This document shows, piece after piece, positions 33,591 to 43,539 of a stretch of DNA of 64,000 bases. Each line of letters starts with the position of its first letter. Position 1 is the first letter of the stretch. The position numbers and the translations under genes were made by a program. The notes beneath the pieces were generated by a model. That model was not told the DNA's origin and searched no databases. It worked only from the letters and a program-made list of their open reading frames with translations. Source of the stretch: Terfezia claveryi (Eukaryota > Ascomycota > Pezizomycetes > Pezizales > Pezizaceae); the NCBI GenBank assembly GCA_015179025.1, contig WHUX01000106.1, forward strand, positions 1 through 64,000. Reading direction: 5' to 3'.

Positions 33591-34196
33591 TGTAACGAGG
33601 GCTCTGGGGGACAAGGCGACCAAGGGGTACGCCGGGGAAGTGGCAAGGGGCAATCGCACACGTAGGAGCGCTACGTGTGTGATCGGGGGAAAGGCTAGGG
33701 TAAGACACACGTAGGAATGCTACGTGTGTGACTAGGGGAAGGCTGGGACGGGGGCAAGGGCAAGAGGCAAGGGAGGCAGCTGGGCTGCAGAGACAAGGCG
33801 AGGCAAGGCAAGGAGGTGCACAAGGGAGATGCACCAACGTGGAGAGAAGCAAGGCCCTGTATTGGATATACAAGACGTTGGATGGGGATCCAACGAGAGG
33901 GCGGAGGGACGAAGATATATATACATGATTCCAGGCCAAGGCCGTGGAAGGAATAAGCTTCCCGAGATCCCTATCTCGGAAGCTAAGATAACAATCACCC
34001 ATCGACGACACCCGAACAAGCCTGTTCGAGTGTCAAAACAGCACGACACCCGAACAAGCCTGTTCGAGTGTCAAAACAGCACGACACCCGAACAAGCCTG
34101 TTCGAGTGTCAAATCAAGACTACAATCAACAATAACGAGAGTTGGACGGAATCCCGTCTGACTCTCAAACCCGGCTAGGGAAGGATGGTTGTGACA
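33591..34196 (-). repeat. 5' LTR of the intact gypsy element
   Basis: 606 bp, TGTAACGAGG on the plus strand to GGTTGTGACA. Differences from the other LTR that I can see are AATGC/AACGC near 33716, AATCACC/AATTACC near 33995 and GGATGG/GGACGG near 34186. To the left, TCCAAAGGATCCAACATAG is the presumed primer-binding region. Confidence 0.93.
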
Positions 34197-35674
34197 CCAT
34201 ACCAACAAAGACCGAGAGGACTAGACACACTACAATGCCATCATTGTAATAACTACGGTCACACAGCGAATAACTGTTGGATCAGATACCCGGAGTTAAA
34301 ACCACAATGGATGAGGGACGCGGACGAATGGAGAAAACAACGTAAGAATAAAGACACACAACTCACCACTACACAGCTACCTCGGCACAACTAAATAGCA
34401 ATGCCAGCACAAGACCATCAGTCAGGATATCAAACGGCATATCAAAACCCCACATTCTTAGGAAATGCTTCCCTTACAGACATACAAGGCTTTGTGGGAC
34501 CAACAGGATCAACTATCGACAAACATCCCACTGCAGACATCACTCTAGCTGATCTAAATAGAAAATTGTCATTCGGGAAAGAATTCGCTTACTCAACTCA
34601 CAAATTTAATCCGACTGATAAAGAGATAGGTGGGGTAGGACCTTTAGATGAACCTGGAAAATGGCTAGTAGATACAGGTGCCTCTAATCATTTCAGCCCA
34701 TTCAAACATCTTTTCCTTTCTCTTATTCCATGCAATCAACCGGTGGAAGTACTAACAGGAAATGGCTGGGTCTATGCCTACTACTACGGTACTATTCCAC
34801 TAATCATTAAGGTCAACAGTTGGGTGCTGCATGTACATTTGGAAAACGTCCTCTATATTCCTACACTACAAACCCAAGTCAATCTATTCTCTGTTGTTGT
34901 GGTAGCGGATAGAGGATACAATATGGACTTCGGCTCTACTGAAGTACAATTCAGATTGGATGGTCAAATACTTGCTACTGGGACAAGAATTGGAAATAGT
35001 TGGTGGCTAGACTATGACGTTCGATCACATGAGATATGTATGGCAATACGAGATGACGTGAAAACAATTCGACTAGAGACGTTACAAACATGGCATCAAC
35101 GAATGGGTCACTTAAATAAGGTCGATCTAGTTAAACTACCATCTATGAGTCGAGGGATCAACATCGGCACTCCTCCTATCTCCAATAAGATACAATGCAC
35201 TGGATGCCTGGTAGGCAAACAGCACCGGCAAATCTCTCGCATTCCAAGACGACAACCCAGTCGAAAGTTGGAAGTTATTCATGCTGATATCTGCGGTCCC
35301 ATTCAAGTGCCAGGATATGTTGGTGAACATCGGTATTTCTGCGTGTTCGTAGATGGACATACCAAGTTTGTTTGGGTATATTGTTTAAAAACCAAGGATG
35401 AGATATGAGGGGCTTTCCGAGAATTCAAGGCCATACAACAAAACTACACAGGTCTTCATATTTTAATTTTGTTCACTGATGGAGAAAGATCTCTGATGGA
35501 CAAGAAGTTTCAAGCTGACCTAGTAGCTGACGGAATAAAACACCTCACGACACAAACTCATTCTCCGGAAATGAATGGACATGCGGAAAATGCTATTAAA
35601 CACCTTGTTCAAAGAGCTTCGTCGATGATGTGGGCACCAAAAATGCCAGTTGGATTCTGGCCAGAGGCGGTAAG
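34197..35674 (+). pseudogene. Copia Gag end, protease, integrase first part
   Basis: Continues copia coding after the nested gypsy element. It has the zinc knuckle CHHCNNYGHTANNC, then the protease motif WLVDTGASNHFSP (about 34660-34705) and GAG-pre-integrase WHQRMGHLNKVDLV with C..C zinc residues. The integrase core follows (HADICGPI near 35280, FVDGHTKFVWVY, FTDGERSL, SPEMNGHAENAI). A TAA at 34392 and a TGA at 35406 interrupt it. Coding ends at the solo LTR insertion (35675). Confidence 0.88.
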
Positions 35675-36303
35675 TGTAAGGAAGTGGCTTACTCATACCC
35701 TATGACTAACCCTCTCCCTCACAAATGTATTTCTTATGTATTTTCTTACTCAGCAAGCATCTCAAAACACACAACATTCTGTGTGCTGTCTGCCTTGCTA
35801 ATATTTCACATGCTTTCACATGTTATCACATGCTTTCACATGCTTTCACATGTATAAGTCTAAGTTAAGACTTAACCTATTTTGTACTAGATAGTATTTG
35901 GAAGTACTATCTAGAGGATCAGATGATGTAGATCTTTATCACATGTAAGGGTCAGATGATGGTGCACTGCCTCAGCACTGCCCCAGCACTGCCCCGGTGG
36001 AAACACATATAGTCCCCTGAATTTCCCTTCAGTTGGACAGATAGTTAGAACTCAGAACATAGTTAGAGTACAATCAATATAGAAGTTCCACTAGTTAATT
36101 CCTAAGTGCCTTTGGCACTCCTATACTACTTTACCTATTACAGTAATCCTATGCTACTGGTAATAACTTTAATAGTGAGGATAAACAATACACTATTAGT
36201 AATCTACTTTGTAGTATACATTACTAGCCTGAGATTATCTGATTAGATTAAATCCTTATCTAATCTAATCTGATTGTCCAGTCCCCCATACAACACTATT
36301 ACA
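35675..36303. mobile_element. Solo LTR (629 bp) in the copia integrase
   Basis: Starts TGTAAGGAAG and ends CACTATTACA, giving TGTAA...TTACA inverted ends. GTAAG flanks it at 35670-35674 and 36304-36308. Deleting the LTR plus one GTAAG restores the integrase frame (EAVRMAGFLKNRSPHKAS). A short direct repeat array CACATGCTTT/CACATGTTAT lies at 35806-35852. No similarity to the other LTRs in this window was noticed, so its family is unknown. Confidence 0.93.
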
Positions 36304-36600
36304 GTAAGAATGGCTGGATTTTTAAAAAATCGTTCCCCACACAAAGCAAGTGGATGTACACCCTACGAACGATGGTTCGGTGAAAAACCCAACCTTTCCT
36401 ACCTACAGATTTTCGGCTACCGCTGTTATGCTCACCTCGAAGATGCAAACCGAAAAAAGTTTGACTCACATTCAATCGAGGCTGTACTTATGGGCTATTT
36501 CTCGGATGAAGGTCTATATGAAGTCTATGACGTGAATAAAAGAGTCATATTGAAGAAAAGGGATGTGATTTTTCATGAAGACATACTAGGGCATTTTTAG
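36304..36600 (+). pseudogene. Copia integrase, C-terminal part
   Basis: Reads RMAGFLKNRSPHKASGCTPYERWFGEKPNLSYLQIFGYRCYAH and so on, the usual copia integrase continuation, to VIFHEDILGHF. A run of five T at 36594-36598 creates a TAG. With one T fewer the frame would join the following reverse transcriptase part, so a 1-bp insertion is the likely lesion. Confidence 0.85.
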
Positions 36601-36601
36601 C

Positions 36602-38617
36602 ATGAGTGCATGGGGACTTGCTCCAGGATTTAATATAAGAGGAGAACAAATTGAGTTAGTGGATGGTGACATCCCAGAACTGATACAGAATGATAGGGAA
36701 GAAGGTATCGAAATGGAAATAGGTACCCTTAAACCTGTAGAGGACGATATACTACACCTAACCTTAGCATCACTATCAATGAATGAATCAACCCTCACGG
36801 AAACTGGATGGGAAAAAGATGATTATGATATCGCAGTGCTAGATATGGTAGCACCGAAAATCATGGGACACGCAAGGGCAATGATAGTAGAATGGCAAAA
36901 GAAAAGGGAGGTTGAACGAGCTCTAACCACCAATTCAAATAAGAGGAGTGAGGCTCTAAAGGATACACAAATGCAAGAGGATACATACGAGCCGAAGGTA
37001 AAAGATCAAAACCCACAACAAGACTCACTACTTTCGATGTATGCAGAGATATACGAGACCCTGAAGAAAGAGTATGGAGTCACAAATCATACACTAGATA
37101 TACAGGATGCCATTAATGAACAAGATCCTAAGAGTTGGAGGCAAGCGATGAAGAGTACAAATAATGCATTCTGGCTAAAAGCTGCATACGAGGAGATGCA
37201 AGCAATTGCAAAAATGGGGGTATTTACTTTGATTACAGAACTACCTCCTGGAAGAAAGGCTCTACCAACGAAATGGGTATTTGTGACAAAAAGGAATACA
37301 TTAGGTATAATCATCAAGTTTAAAGCTCGATGGGTAGCTCGTGGAGATCTTCAGAAAAAAGATATTGACTACAAAGAAACCTTTGCACCGGTTGGGAACT
37401 TAGTGACTTTGAGAATTCTACTTACTAAAGTCGCTGGTGAAGACTTAGAACTGGACCAAGCTGATGTGATATCGGCCTTTCTGAACGGGAAGATAGACAT
37501 CCTAGTGTTTCTAAAACAGGCTGAGGGCTTTACAATAGGGATGGCCTTTTGCCTGGTACACTGCAGTATCTACGGCCTGTGTCAAGCAGCTCGAGTATGG
37601 TACATCATACTGGATGAAGCCCTATTGGAAATTGGTTTCATAAGATGCAAAGGTGATCTAGCATGTTGGACACACCCAGATGGAAGATGTGTCATTGCTC
37701 ATATAGACGATTTCCTAAATGGAGGAAAACGTGCACAAGTGGACGAAACAAAAGTGCACCTGGCAACTAAATTCAAAATCAAGGATTTGGGTGAGGCTCG
37801 GTTGTTCGTGGGAATGAATATTATAAGGGACCGCCCGAACCATATAATATATATCGACCAAACCCACTACACACGAGAAATACTGAACACCTATGGCATG
37901 AGAGATTGCAACCCTGTCTCTTTACCATTAATACCAAGTGACAAACTAAAAAAGGAGGGTCAGTTGCTTGGGCCAAATGAAAAACGCACCTACCAAGCAA
38001 TGGTGGGGGCTTTGGGTTATCTAATGAACTGCACTCGACCAGACCTAGCTTTTCTGTTAACACAACTAGCACAATTTGCCTCCTGTCCAACAACACAACA
38101 TCTAACTGCAGTCAAACACGTATTCCGCTACCTCAAAGCCACTATGGATGCAAAAATTAGGATAAAAGGCTCCGTCGATAAAAATGTGACAGGCTATTTT
38201 GACTCCTCCTTTGCAGATGACCCCGATGATAGTCGCTCAACGTATAGATATGCTATCCTATATGGGGATTCCCCTCTACTATGGAAGGCAAAGAAACATA
38301 AGGCTATCAACTTATCTACAACGGATGCGGAATACCTTGCCGCAACTGAAATAACAAGAGATATTTGTTGGGTTGAGAATCTTTTCTTGGACTTGAGTCT
38401 AAAATTGGTCAAACCAGTGGAATTATTTGGGGATAATGCAAATGCCAACGGACTAGCAAATGGAACAACCGTCAATAATAGAACAAGACATATTGCCCTC
38501 AGAGAACGTTATGTTACAGAGAAAGCCGCATTCGGGGATATCAAAATCACATGGGTTCCTACTACACAACAGACAGCAGACATATTCACTAAACCCCTAA
38601 CACACGAGTTATTTTGA
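36602..38617 (+). pseudogene. Copia reverse transcriptase and RNase H
   Basis: A 671-codon open stretch. RT motifs are LPTKWVFVTKRN, KARWVARGDLQKKDIDYKET, LDQADVISAFLNG, SIYGLCQAARVWY and HIDDFL (near 37700; an acidic pair in place of the usual YVDD). A YLMNCTRPDLAF region follows, then RNase H SSFADDPDDSRST, LSTTDAEYLAA and the C-terminal DIFTKPL. It ends at TGA 38615-38617, but the same frame continues into a zinc-finger-like region, so this stop may be a nonsense mutation. Confidence 0.9.
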
Positions 38618-38902
38618 AGACATGCCACAGCCCTTGGTATGGTATTTAAGGACCATCAATGTCTTATGTGCATGACAAGATTTGATAGCGGAAATACTCT
38701 GCATAAATATATCAAATTCAACCATAAAAGAAGCTCTACTAAAGGTATGGTTTCGACCACAAGTTCTACTACAAGTTCTACTACAAGTTCTACTACAAGT
38801 TCTACTACAAGTTCTACTACAAGTTCTACTACAAGTTCTACTACAAGCTCTACTACAAGTTCTACTTTAAATTCTACTATACAAATTCTACTACAAGTGT
38901 AA
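38618..38902 (+). pseudogene. C-terminal zinc-finger-like and Ser/Thr repeat extension
   Basis: In the same frame as the RT-RNase H stretch after the TGA. CLMCMTRFDSGNTLHKYIKF followed by NH matches C-x2-C-x3-F-x5-L but has Tyr where the first His of a C2H2 finger should be. A Ser/Thr repeat (TTSS) follows, encoded by a 12-bp tandem array. Copia Pol normally ends after RNase H, so this is an accessory C-terminal module. Confidence 0.55.
38755..38893 (+). repeat. 12-bp tandem repeat ACAAGTTCTACT
   Basis: About eleven copies of ACAAGTTCTACT/ACAAGCTCTACT inside the 3' end of the copia coding region. Repeat length keeps the frame. Confidence 0.85.
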
Positions 38903-38999
38903 ATACACGTTCTATCACATATACTTACTTGACTTGAGAAATAGTATCCACCGACGTCATCACATACAACCACATACAAGCTGAGGACACACAGATAAC

Positions 39000-39338
39000 A
39001 GGGTAAAAGAAGGATGGTAATGAGAAAGCGGGGGAGGCACAAAATGAAGGTATATGTGAGAAAGCGGGGGAGGTGCAAGTGAGAGTGCGGGGGAGGCAGT
39101 GGAAGTAAGAAAGCGCGGAGGTGCAAGTGGGAAAGCGGGGGAGGTTTTCTTTTGTTTACAAGCGAAGGACTTGGAGGCAATGGAACTGAGAAAGCGGGGG
39201 AGATACAAGTGAGATCGGAGGCAATGGAACTGAAAAATCTGGGGAGGTTTTCTTCTGTTTATTTTTTTTTTTTTTTTTTTTTTTTATTTTATTATTATTG
39301 ATTGTTCGTTTTTAAAAAAAGCGTGCGTCGGGGGGAGG
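39000..39338 (+). repeat. Repeated purine tracts and poly(T) before the copia 3' LTR
   Basis: The motif GAGAAAGCGGGGGAGG recurs six or more times between 39025 and 39250 with GTGCAAGTG spacers. A T run follows (about 39261-39285), then the actual tract GGGGGGAGG at 39330-39338 next to the LTR. The upstream copies resemble duplicated polypurine tracts. Confidence 0.65.
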
Positions 39339-39448
39339 TGGAAGCCAAGGGCTTACTCAGCGACGCTATGCTAGAGAGATAGAGATATGATACGAGAGGG
39401 AAGAACCTGGATGTAATATACATAGTCAATGACAAGGCAGAGCTTCCA
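39339..39448 (+). repeat. 3' LTR of the copia element
   Basis: Identical to the 5' LTR over 110 bp and followed by the AGTGA duplication at 39449-39453. Confidence 0.93.
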
Positions 39449-39614
39449 AGTGAACTGGGGTAACTTGTTTTGCCTTTTGACATAAGTGTCTTTCTTAGCG
39501 ACCGCTCCAGGGATCGAGACTCCTTTTTTTCTATAACCTTTAATACGACTATGATCTTTGCCCGAGTAGTGATCGTTGCCAAATCAGGGTGACCACATCG
39601 TCGTCAACCTCAGT

Positions 39615-40016
39615 TACCTTGTATGCTGATTTGCTCGCTCGATTCTAGGCTGATTTCCTCGCTCGATTCTATGCCAGTGGTGATTTCCTTGCTCAATTCT
39701 CTGCTGATTTCCTCTCTCAATTCTAGGCTGATTTGCTTGCTCAATTCTACGCTGGTTTGCTCGCTCATTTTCTCGCTGATTTGCTCGCTCAATTGTATGC
39801 TGATTTGCTCGCTCGATTGTAGGCTGATTTCCTCGCTCGATTCGGTGATATCCTTGCTCAATTCTCTGCTGATTTCCTCGCTCAATTCTAGGCTGATTTC
39901 CTCGCTCGATTCTAGGCTGATTTGCTTGCTCGATTCTAGGCTGATTTGCTCGCTCGATTCTAGGCTGATTTGCTCGCTCGATTCTAGGCTGATTTGCTTG
40001 CTCAATTCTAGCGGAT
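39615..40016 (-). repeat. 24-bp tandem repeat, possible repeat protein
   Basis: About 16 units of a 24-bp sequence (CTAGGCTGATTTGCTCGCTC plus GATT) with point changes. The minus strand is open for 131 codons (40005 to 39610) as eight-residue repeats of the form SSEQISLE/SSEEISLE with MSKQISLESS at the start. The plus strand is also open (RLICSLDS repeats). Both strands stay open because the unit is a multiple of three, so coding is unproven. An amphipathic helical or coiled repeat protein is possible. Confidence 0.6.
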
Positions 40017-40377
40017 ATCCAGGCTAATATGGACAGTGAATTGCAGGCTCATATGGACGGCGAATCTAGGATTTTAGGGACGCGGATGTGAAGGCTGGTA
40101 CAGATGGGGGTTTTGGGGCGCAGCGTGTTAGATAGCCTTATTAGATAATCGTGAGAATAAAATGGATTATTTCAAAATGCATATAATGCAGGTGAACTAC
40201 AAGAACAAGCGCGGCTATGCTGGGAGACCATTTGTGTTGGAGTTTGGAATGGGATGGTGACTGCGTAGAGGGTAGAGGTTAAGGTAGACATGAATCTAGG
40301 AATATAGCATCAAATGATTTACGTTGGTTAGGCCAAATGCGTAAGGAAATATAAGAAGATATGAATATTTATGCCAT
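40017..40377. other. Intergenic, no gene seen
   Basis: No features apart from a two-copy GGCTAATATGGACAGTGAAT / GGCTCATATGGACGGCGAAT duplication at 40022-40072. Confidence 0.4.
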
Positions 40378-41432
40378 CCCGGAACGGCCTGGGTAATCTC
40401 GCAATCTCGCAACGGCCCGGTCCATACCGGTATGGGGGGCCATACCGGTATGGCCCGGGCAATCCTGGAACGGCCCGGTCCATACCGGTATGGCCTGGAA
40501 TCCCGGAACGGACCAGAACATATATATGTGTTCTGGGCAAGTTACGGAATTGAAATTTTGGTCAAAGGTTTTCAATTTCTATAGTACCACAACGGTTCTA
40601 CAATACCGCAGCGACACTCCAATACCACACGTAGTAAACACCAAATAGAAGTATATCCAATATTAGAGTTACTGTTACTTTATAGCAAGTTACTTAATTA
40701 ATGAACAAAGGGATAGAGCGCAAGTAATTAAACCTCGAATAAAGAGACAAATAGAACGTAGTTATGAGGGGTCCGACACGTGCGTAAGTAAGGTACCTAT
40801 TGTGGAATATGTATGTCGCTGGAGCCAATGCTGGTAAGTTGAACGAGGTATGTTTGGGATTTAATACACTAATTTTGATACTGTCATCGGCCTTGTTTTA
40901 TCTGCTTGAAGTCGCCAATCACATATATTTACTTTGTCCCTTAAATATGACTCGAGCGGTATCCTTAGCTGTCACTGTGAAATGGAATTTTTTCACGTAC
41001 TGACCAATCCTAAATGTTTGTCTTTTAAACCATCAAACGGCATATATTGCCCTGGTTCTGGCATAGGTAATGGGTTCCGTAAGCCAGCCGTATTGTGATC
41101 TCGTTCCATGTGTCAGTAAAGTTCAGCTATTACTCGAGTCTTTTAAGCTACCTCTATATCGCCGTGCTCTATCCCACTTGCGCTTTTATCCCCTTCATGA
41201 TGTTTGATTACTTGTGCTCTATCCCTTTGTTCTTAATTTAATTAAGTTTTCCCCGCTATAAGATAACCCCAATATTGGATATACCTCTATTTGGTATTTA
41301 CTACATGCCATGCCTATGGGAGTGTCGCTGTGGTATTGTAGAACCGTTGTTGAAGTGCGCATACATATGCCATTCCGGAACGGCCCGGTCAATTCCGGAA
41401 TGGACTGAATTCCGCAACAGACCAGAACATAT
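40378..41432. mobile_element. Inverted-repeat element of the GTTCTGG family
   Basis: 40521-40757 and 41205-41432 are long inverted copies. They share AACGGTTCTACAATACC, CAGCGACACTCC, a TAGTAAA-ACCAAATAGA stretch, TATATCCAATATT and GGGATAGAGC-CAAGTAAT in the same order on opposite strands, diverged and with indels. Immediately to the left (40378-40520) is another arm in opposite orientation with three CCATACCGGTATGG palindromes (40422, 40440, 40480). No transposase is encoded. It could be a long-TIR non-autonomous element or two insertions in opposite orientation. Confidence 0.6.
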
Positions 41433-42871
41433 AATACATCAAACAAGGGGTAGTAGTAAAATACATTTTCAAATGCCCCAAAAAACTCCTTATATGAATC
41501 CGGGCATTATAGCTATATTCAAGCCCTAAAAAGAAATTAACTATATGCCTCCTTCCCAGGGAACCACTACGGCCCCGGGATATCAATTTTATTTGTAAGA
41601 AACACAATAGTAACCTGAGCAGGGTTAATTTTAGCGTAGTATATCATATGTCTGTATTGGTTAGATGGGAATTTTGGTAAAATGCTTAAGTCCATGTAAA
41701 TAAGGATAAAACATAAAAAAAAGTCATGGACATTGTACCAGTTGGCGAAATACAAGATCCTGAAAGCCCTCTCAACTCTATGCCTTTTCGTTATTCCTAG
41801 AATGGTAGTCTGGTTGGCACTAGAATGGGTCCTCCATAGCTGTCTGAAAAGGAGCCATTGGTATAGAGGGTACATGTAATACAAGGAAATGTTCTTTGGG
41901 ATAGTCGGATTTTGAGGGCGGTATACGAGCAAGAATATTTAAGGATGACGAAGTTAATTTGTCACAGCTTAGTCATATGTACACAACCATTTAGAAGCTA
42001 CTGCTCAGTATATGTAGCATTTTTTACCCCATTGAATAGTAACCGTTTCTCACCCAGCGGGAACAGGTAAGAAATACACTCCAACTCCGGAACTACAATA
42101 AGACAACCAGCTACCTCATTTCCGTGACCACCAGCAACAACACCTCACCTCATACGTTTGCCTCCAATCCTCTAGGACTTCAGCTCATAGCGTGCGGCTT
42201 TATGGAAAATGCAAAGGAAAAAAGGAAGTGAATGAAATATATAGGAAGTCAGATATAATAAGATGCCAGATAAACATATGAACGTATATGACCGGCTATA
42301 CTTGTGAGTTTGGCTGTAGTGAAGATAATAGGAGTACATATTGGAGTGAGGGTTGCCGAACAGTACATTCTATTGGATAACCAGGGACCCATTCGCCGGT
42401 GTTACAGTTCAGGCCTCTTCAAAAGTGAGAATGGTAATTGCTAATGGAATGGTAATTGGTGCATCTCTGGTTCCCTGGTTTGGGTTCGGAACCGGTTCCC
42501 CCCGGCTTCGATCACCAAGCTCTTTGGCTCCTTCTCCACAATAACAAGAATCATCAAGTTTGTCCTCCCACTATTCAGCAGCCACCACTTGGCGTCAAGT
42601 CGTAATTGTTGTAGTGGTTCCGAATATGCAACCTCAATCATCACATTTGGTCAAGCATTTCCGCTCTTGTAGAACAGAAATACCATCGTCTCCCTCCTTC
42701 GATTGCCGGCCTGGGCACTGAAAGCGATCAGCACCGAACCCTTCTACAGAGTGGGTCACGCTCGGGGAGAATGTTGAGATTGCTGCACCATGGCCACTTT
42801 CATTTTCAAGTCAAACACGTAAATTGTGTCTAAACCGAAAGTTCGATAGGGCTCTGTCGAGAGCCTCCTCT
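41433..42871. other. Intergenic region with a micro-insertion
   Basis: No gene is supported; open frames at 41567-41932 and 42353-42644 lack motifs. The only clear structure is the micro-insertion at 41798-41828. Confidence 0.45.
41798..41828. mobile_element. 15-bp micro-insertion with 8-bp duplication
   Basis: TAGAATGG (41798-41805), then TAGTCTGGTTGGCAC, then TAGAATGG (41821-41828). If the shared C is assigned to the duplication it becomes 9 bp (CTAGAATGG) with a 14-bp insert. Confidence 0.65.
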
Positions 42872-43539
42872 TCACAAGAACCCGTACCGTGGAGATCTCT
42901 TTATCCGCTCTCCGACATATATTCCCCAATCTAGGGCGGAGTAAGGTAGATGTTTCAAATGAGATCTGTCCTCTTGAGCAATAGAAGCGACAGCTTCATC
43001 AAACAGCTCGCTGCCTGCATCTGGAGCTGGGGTGTTGGCATTGGTTCTTGCCATTGTTGTCAATCGAATTGCTACCTCTTGACCCTCGTTGGTGCTTCGT
43101 AACGATTGCATTAGTCCCTCCGGCTTGCACGTGTCGAATTCTGTTTGTGTCGGCTCATTGAGATGCATAACTGGGACCGCATAGGAGTAATAATTATGTA
43201 AAACAAAAAAAAATTGTGATGCATAATTTTTGCATAACTGTAATATTACGGCGCACGCAGCAACTCGAAAATTCACAGCCATCAGTATCATAATGAGCGT
43301 GGATGCCAGTTCATCAACATACCTATCCCACCATGAATCATGAAATCTACCCAACCTAGACAGTTTTGAAAGTTGGAGTCTGCACTTTTAGTGATTCTAG
43401 GGTCGTTTTGGGGGAGTAGGGATGTAACGGCTCTGTAGAATTCCATCTCGAACGCTCGCTCATAAGAGCTTCCCATCCATTCCGCGAGAGAGCGAACTTG
43501 CAAGCAAATCGCATTCGAATCTCTTAATTGTTCTATCAC
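42872..43539 (-). pseudogene. Unknown gene remnant
   Basis: Two overlapping minus-strand frames. The upstream one (from 43539) begins MIEQLRDSNAICLQVRSLAE and includes ERAFEMEFYRAVTSLLPQN and GWVDFMIHGGIG; the downstream one (to 42872) ends in a 100-residue stretch with SELFDEAVASIAQEDRSHLK. The pattern ER.FE.EFYRA... followed by G.VDF.I recalls restriction-endonuclease-like domains of some fungal and oomycete effector-type proteins, but this is a weak resemblance. A small poly(A)-tailed insertion (43171-43212) disrupts it, so it is probably not functional, or has introns I cannot place. Confidence 0.35.
43157..43226 (+). mobile_element. 42-bp poly(A)-tailed retro-insertion
   Basis: ATTGAGATGCATAA (43157-43170) and ATTGTGATGCATAA (43213-43226) are a 14-bp target duplication with one mismatch. 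The insert is 42 bp, containing GGGACCGCATAGGAGTAA and an A-rich tail. The core matches the 3' tail of the LINE at 54070-55846. Confidence 0.8.

Larger units (their letters stand above)
27816..34196 (-). mobile_element. Intact chromodomain Ty3/gypsy element
   Basis: Minus-strand element of 6381 bp nested in the copia gag. LTRs of 606 bp (27816-28421 and 33591-34196) differ at only about three positions, all transitions. The target duplication CCATA is at 27811-27815 and 34197-34201. Sense-strand features are TGTCACAACC...GTTACA LTR ends and the purine tract AAAGGGGGGATAG next to the 3' LTR. Uninterrupted gag and pol frames joined by a candidate -1 frameshift signal make it the most recent insertion here and potentially autonomous. 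It is about 99.5 percent identical between LTRs by eye. Confidence 0.96.
26728..39448 (+). mobile_element. Ty1/copia element with two nested insertions
   Basis: Both LTRs (26728-26837 and 39339-39448) are 110 bp, identical, and have TGGAAGC...GCTTCCA ends. The target duplication AGTGA is at 26723-26727 and 39449-39453. A purine tract GGGGGGAGG abuts the 3' LTR. Without nested insertions the element would be about 5.7 kb. A Ty3/gypsy element (27816-34196) lies in gag and a solo LTR (35675-36303) in the integrase. Removing each with one duplication restores the frame exactly. Several stops and a 1-bp shift make it non-functional. Confidence 0.95.

Noticed and set aside
35706..36273. Intron or separate gene within the copia integrase
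   Set aside because: Exact GTAAG duplication, TGTAA/TTACA ends and frame restoration identify it as a solo LTR.
42872..43354. Apparent similarity of QFFFVLHNYYSYAVPVM to effector-type domains
   Set aside because: That stretch is encoded by the poly(A)-tailed insertion at 43171-43212 read on the opposite strand, so it is not part of the original protein.
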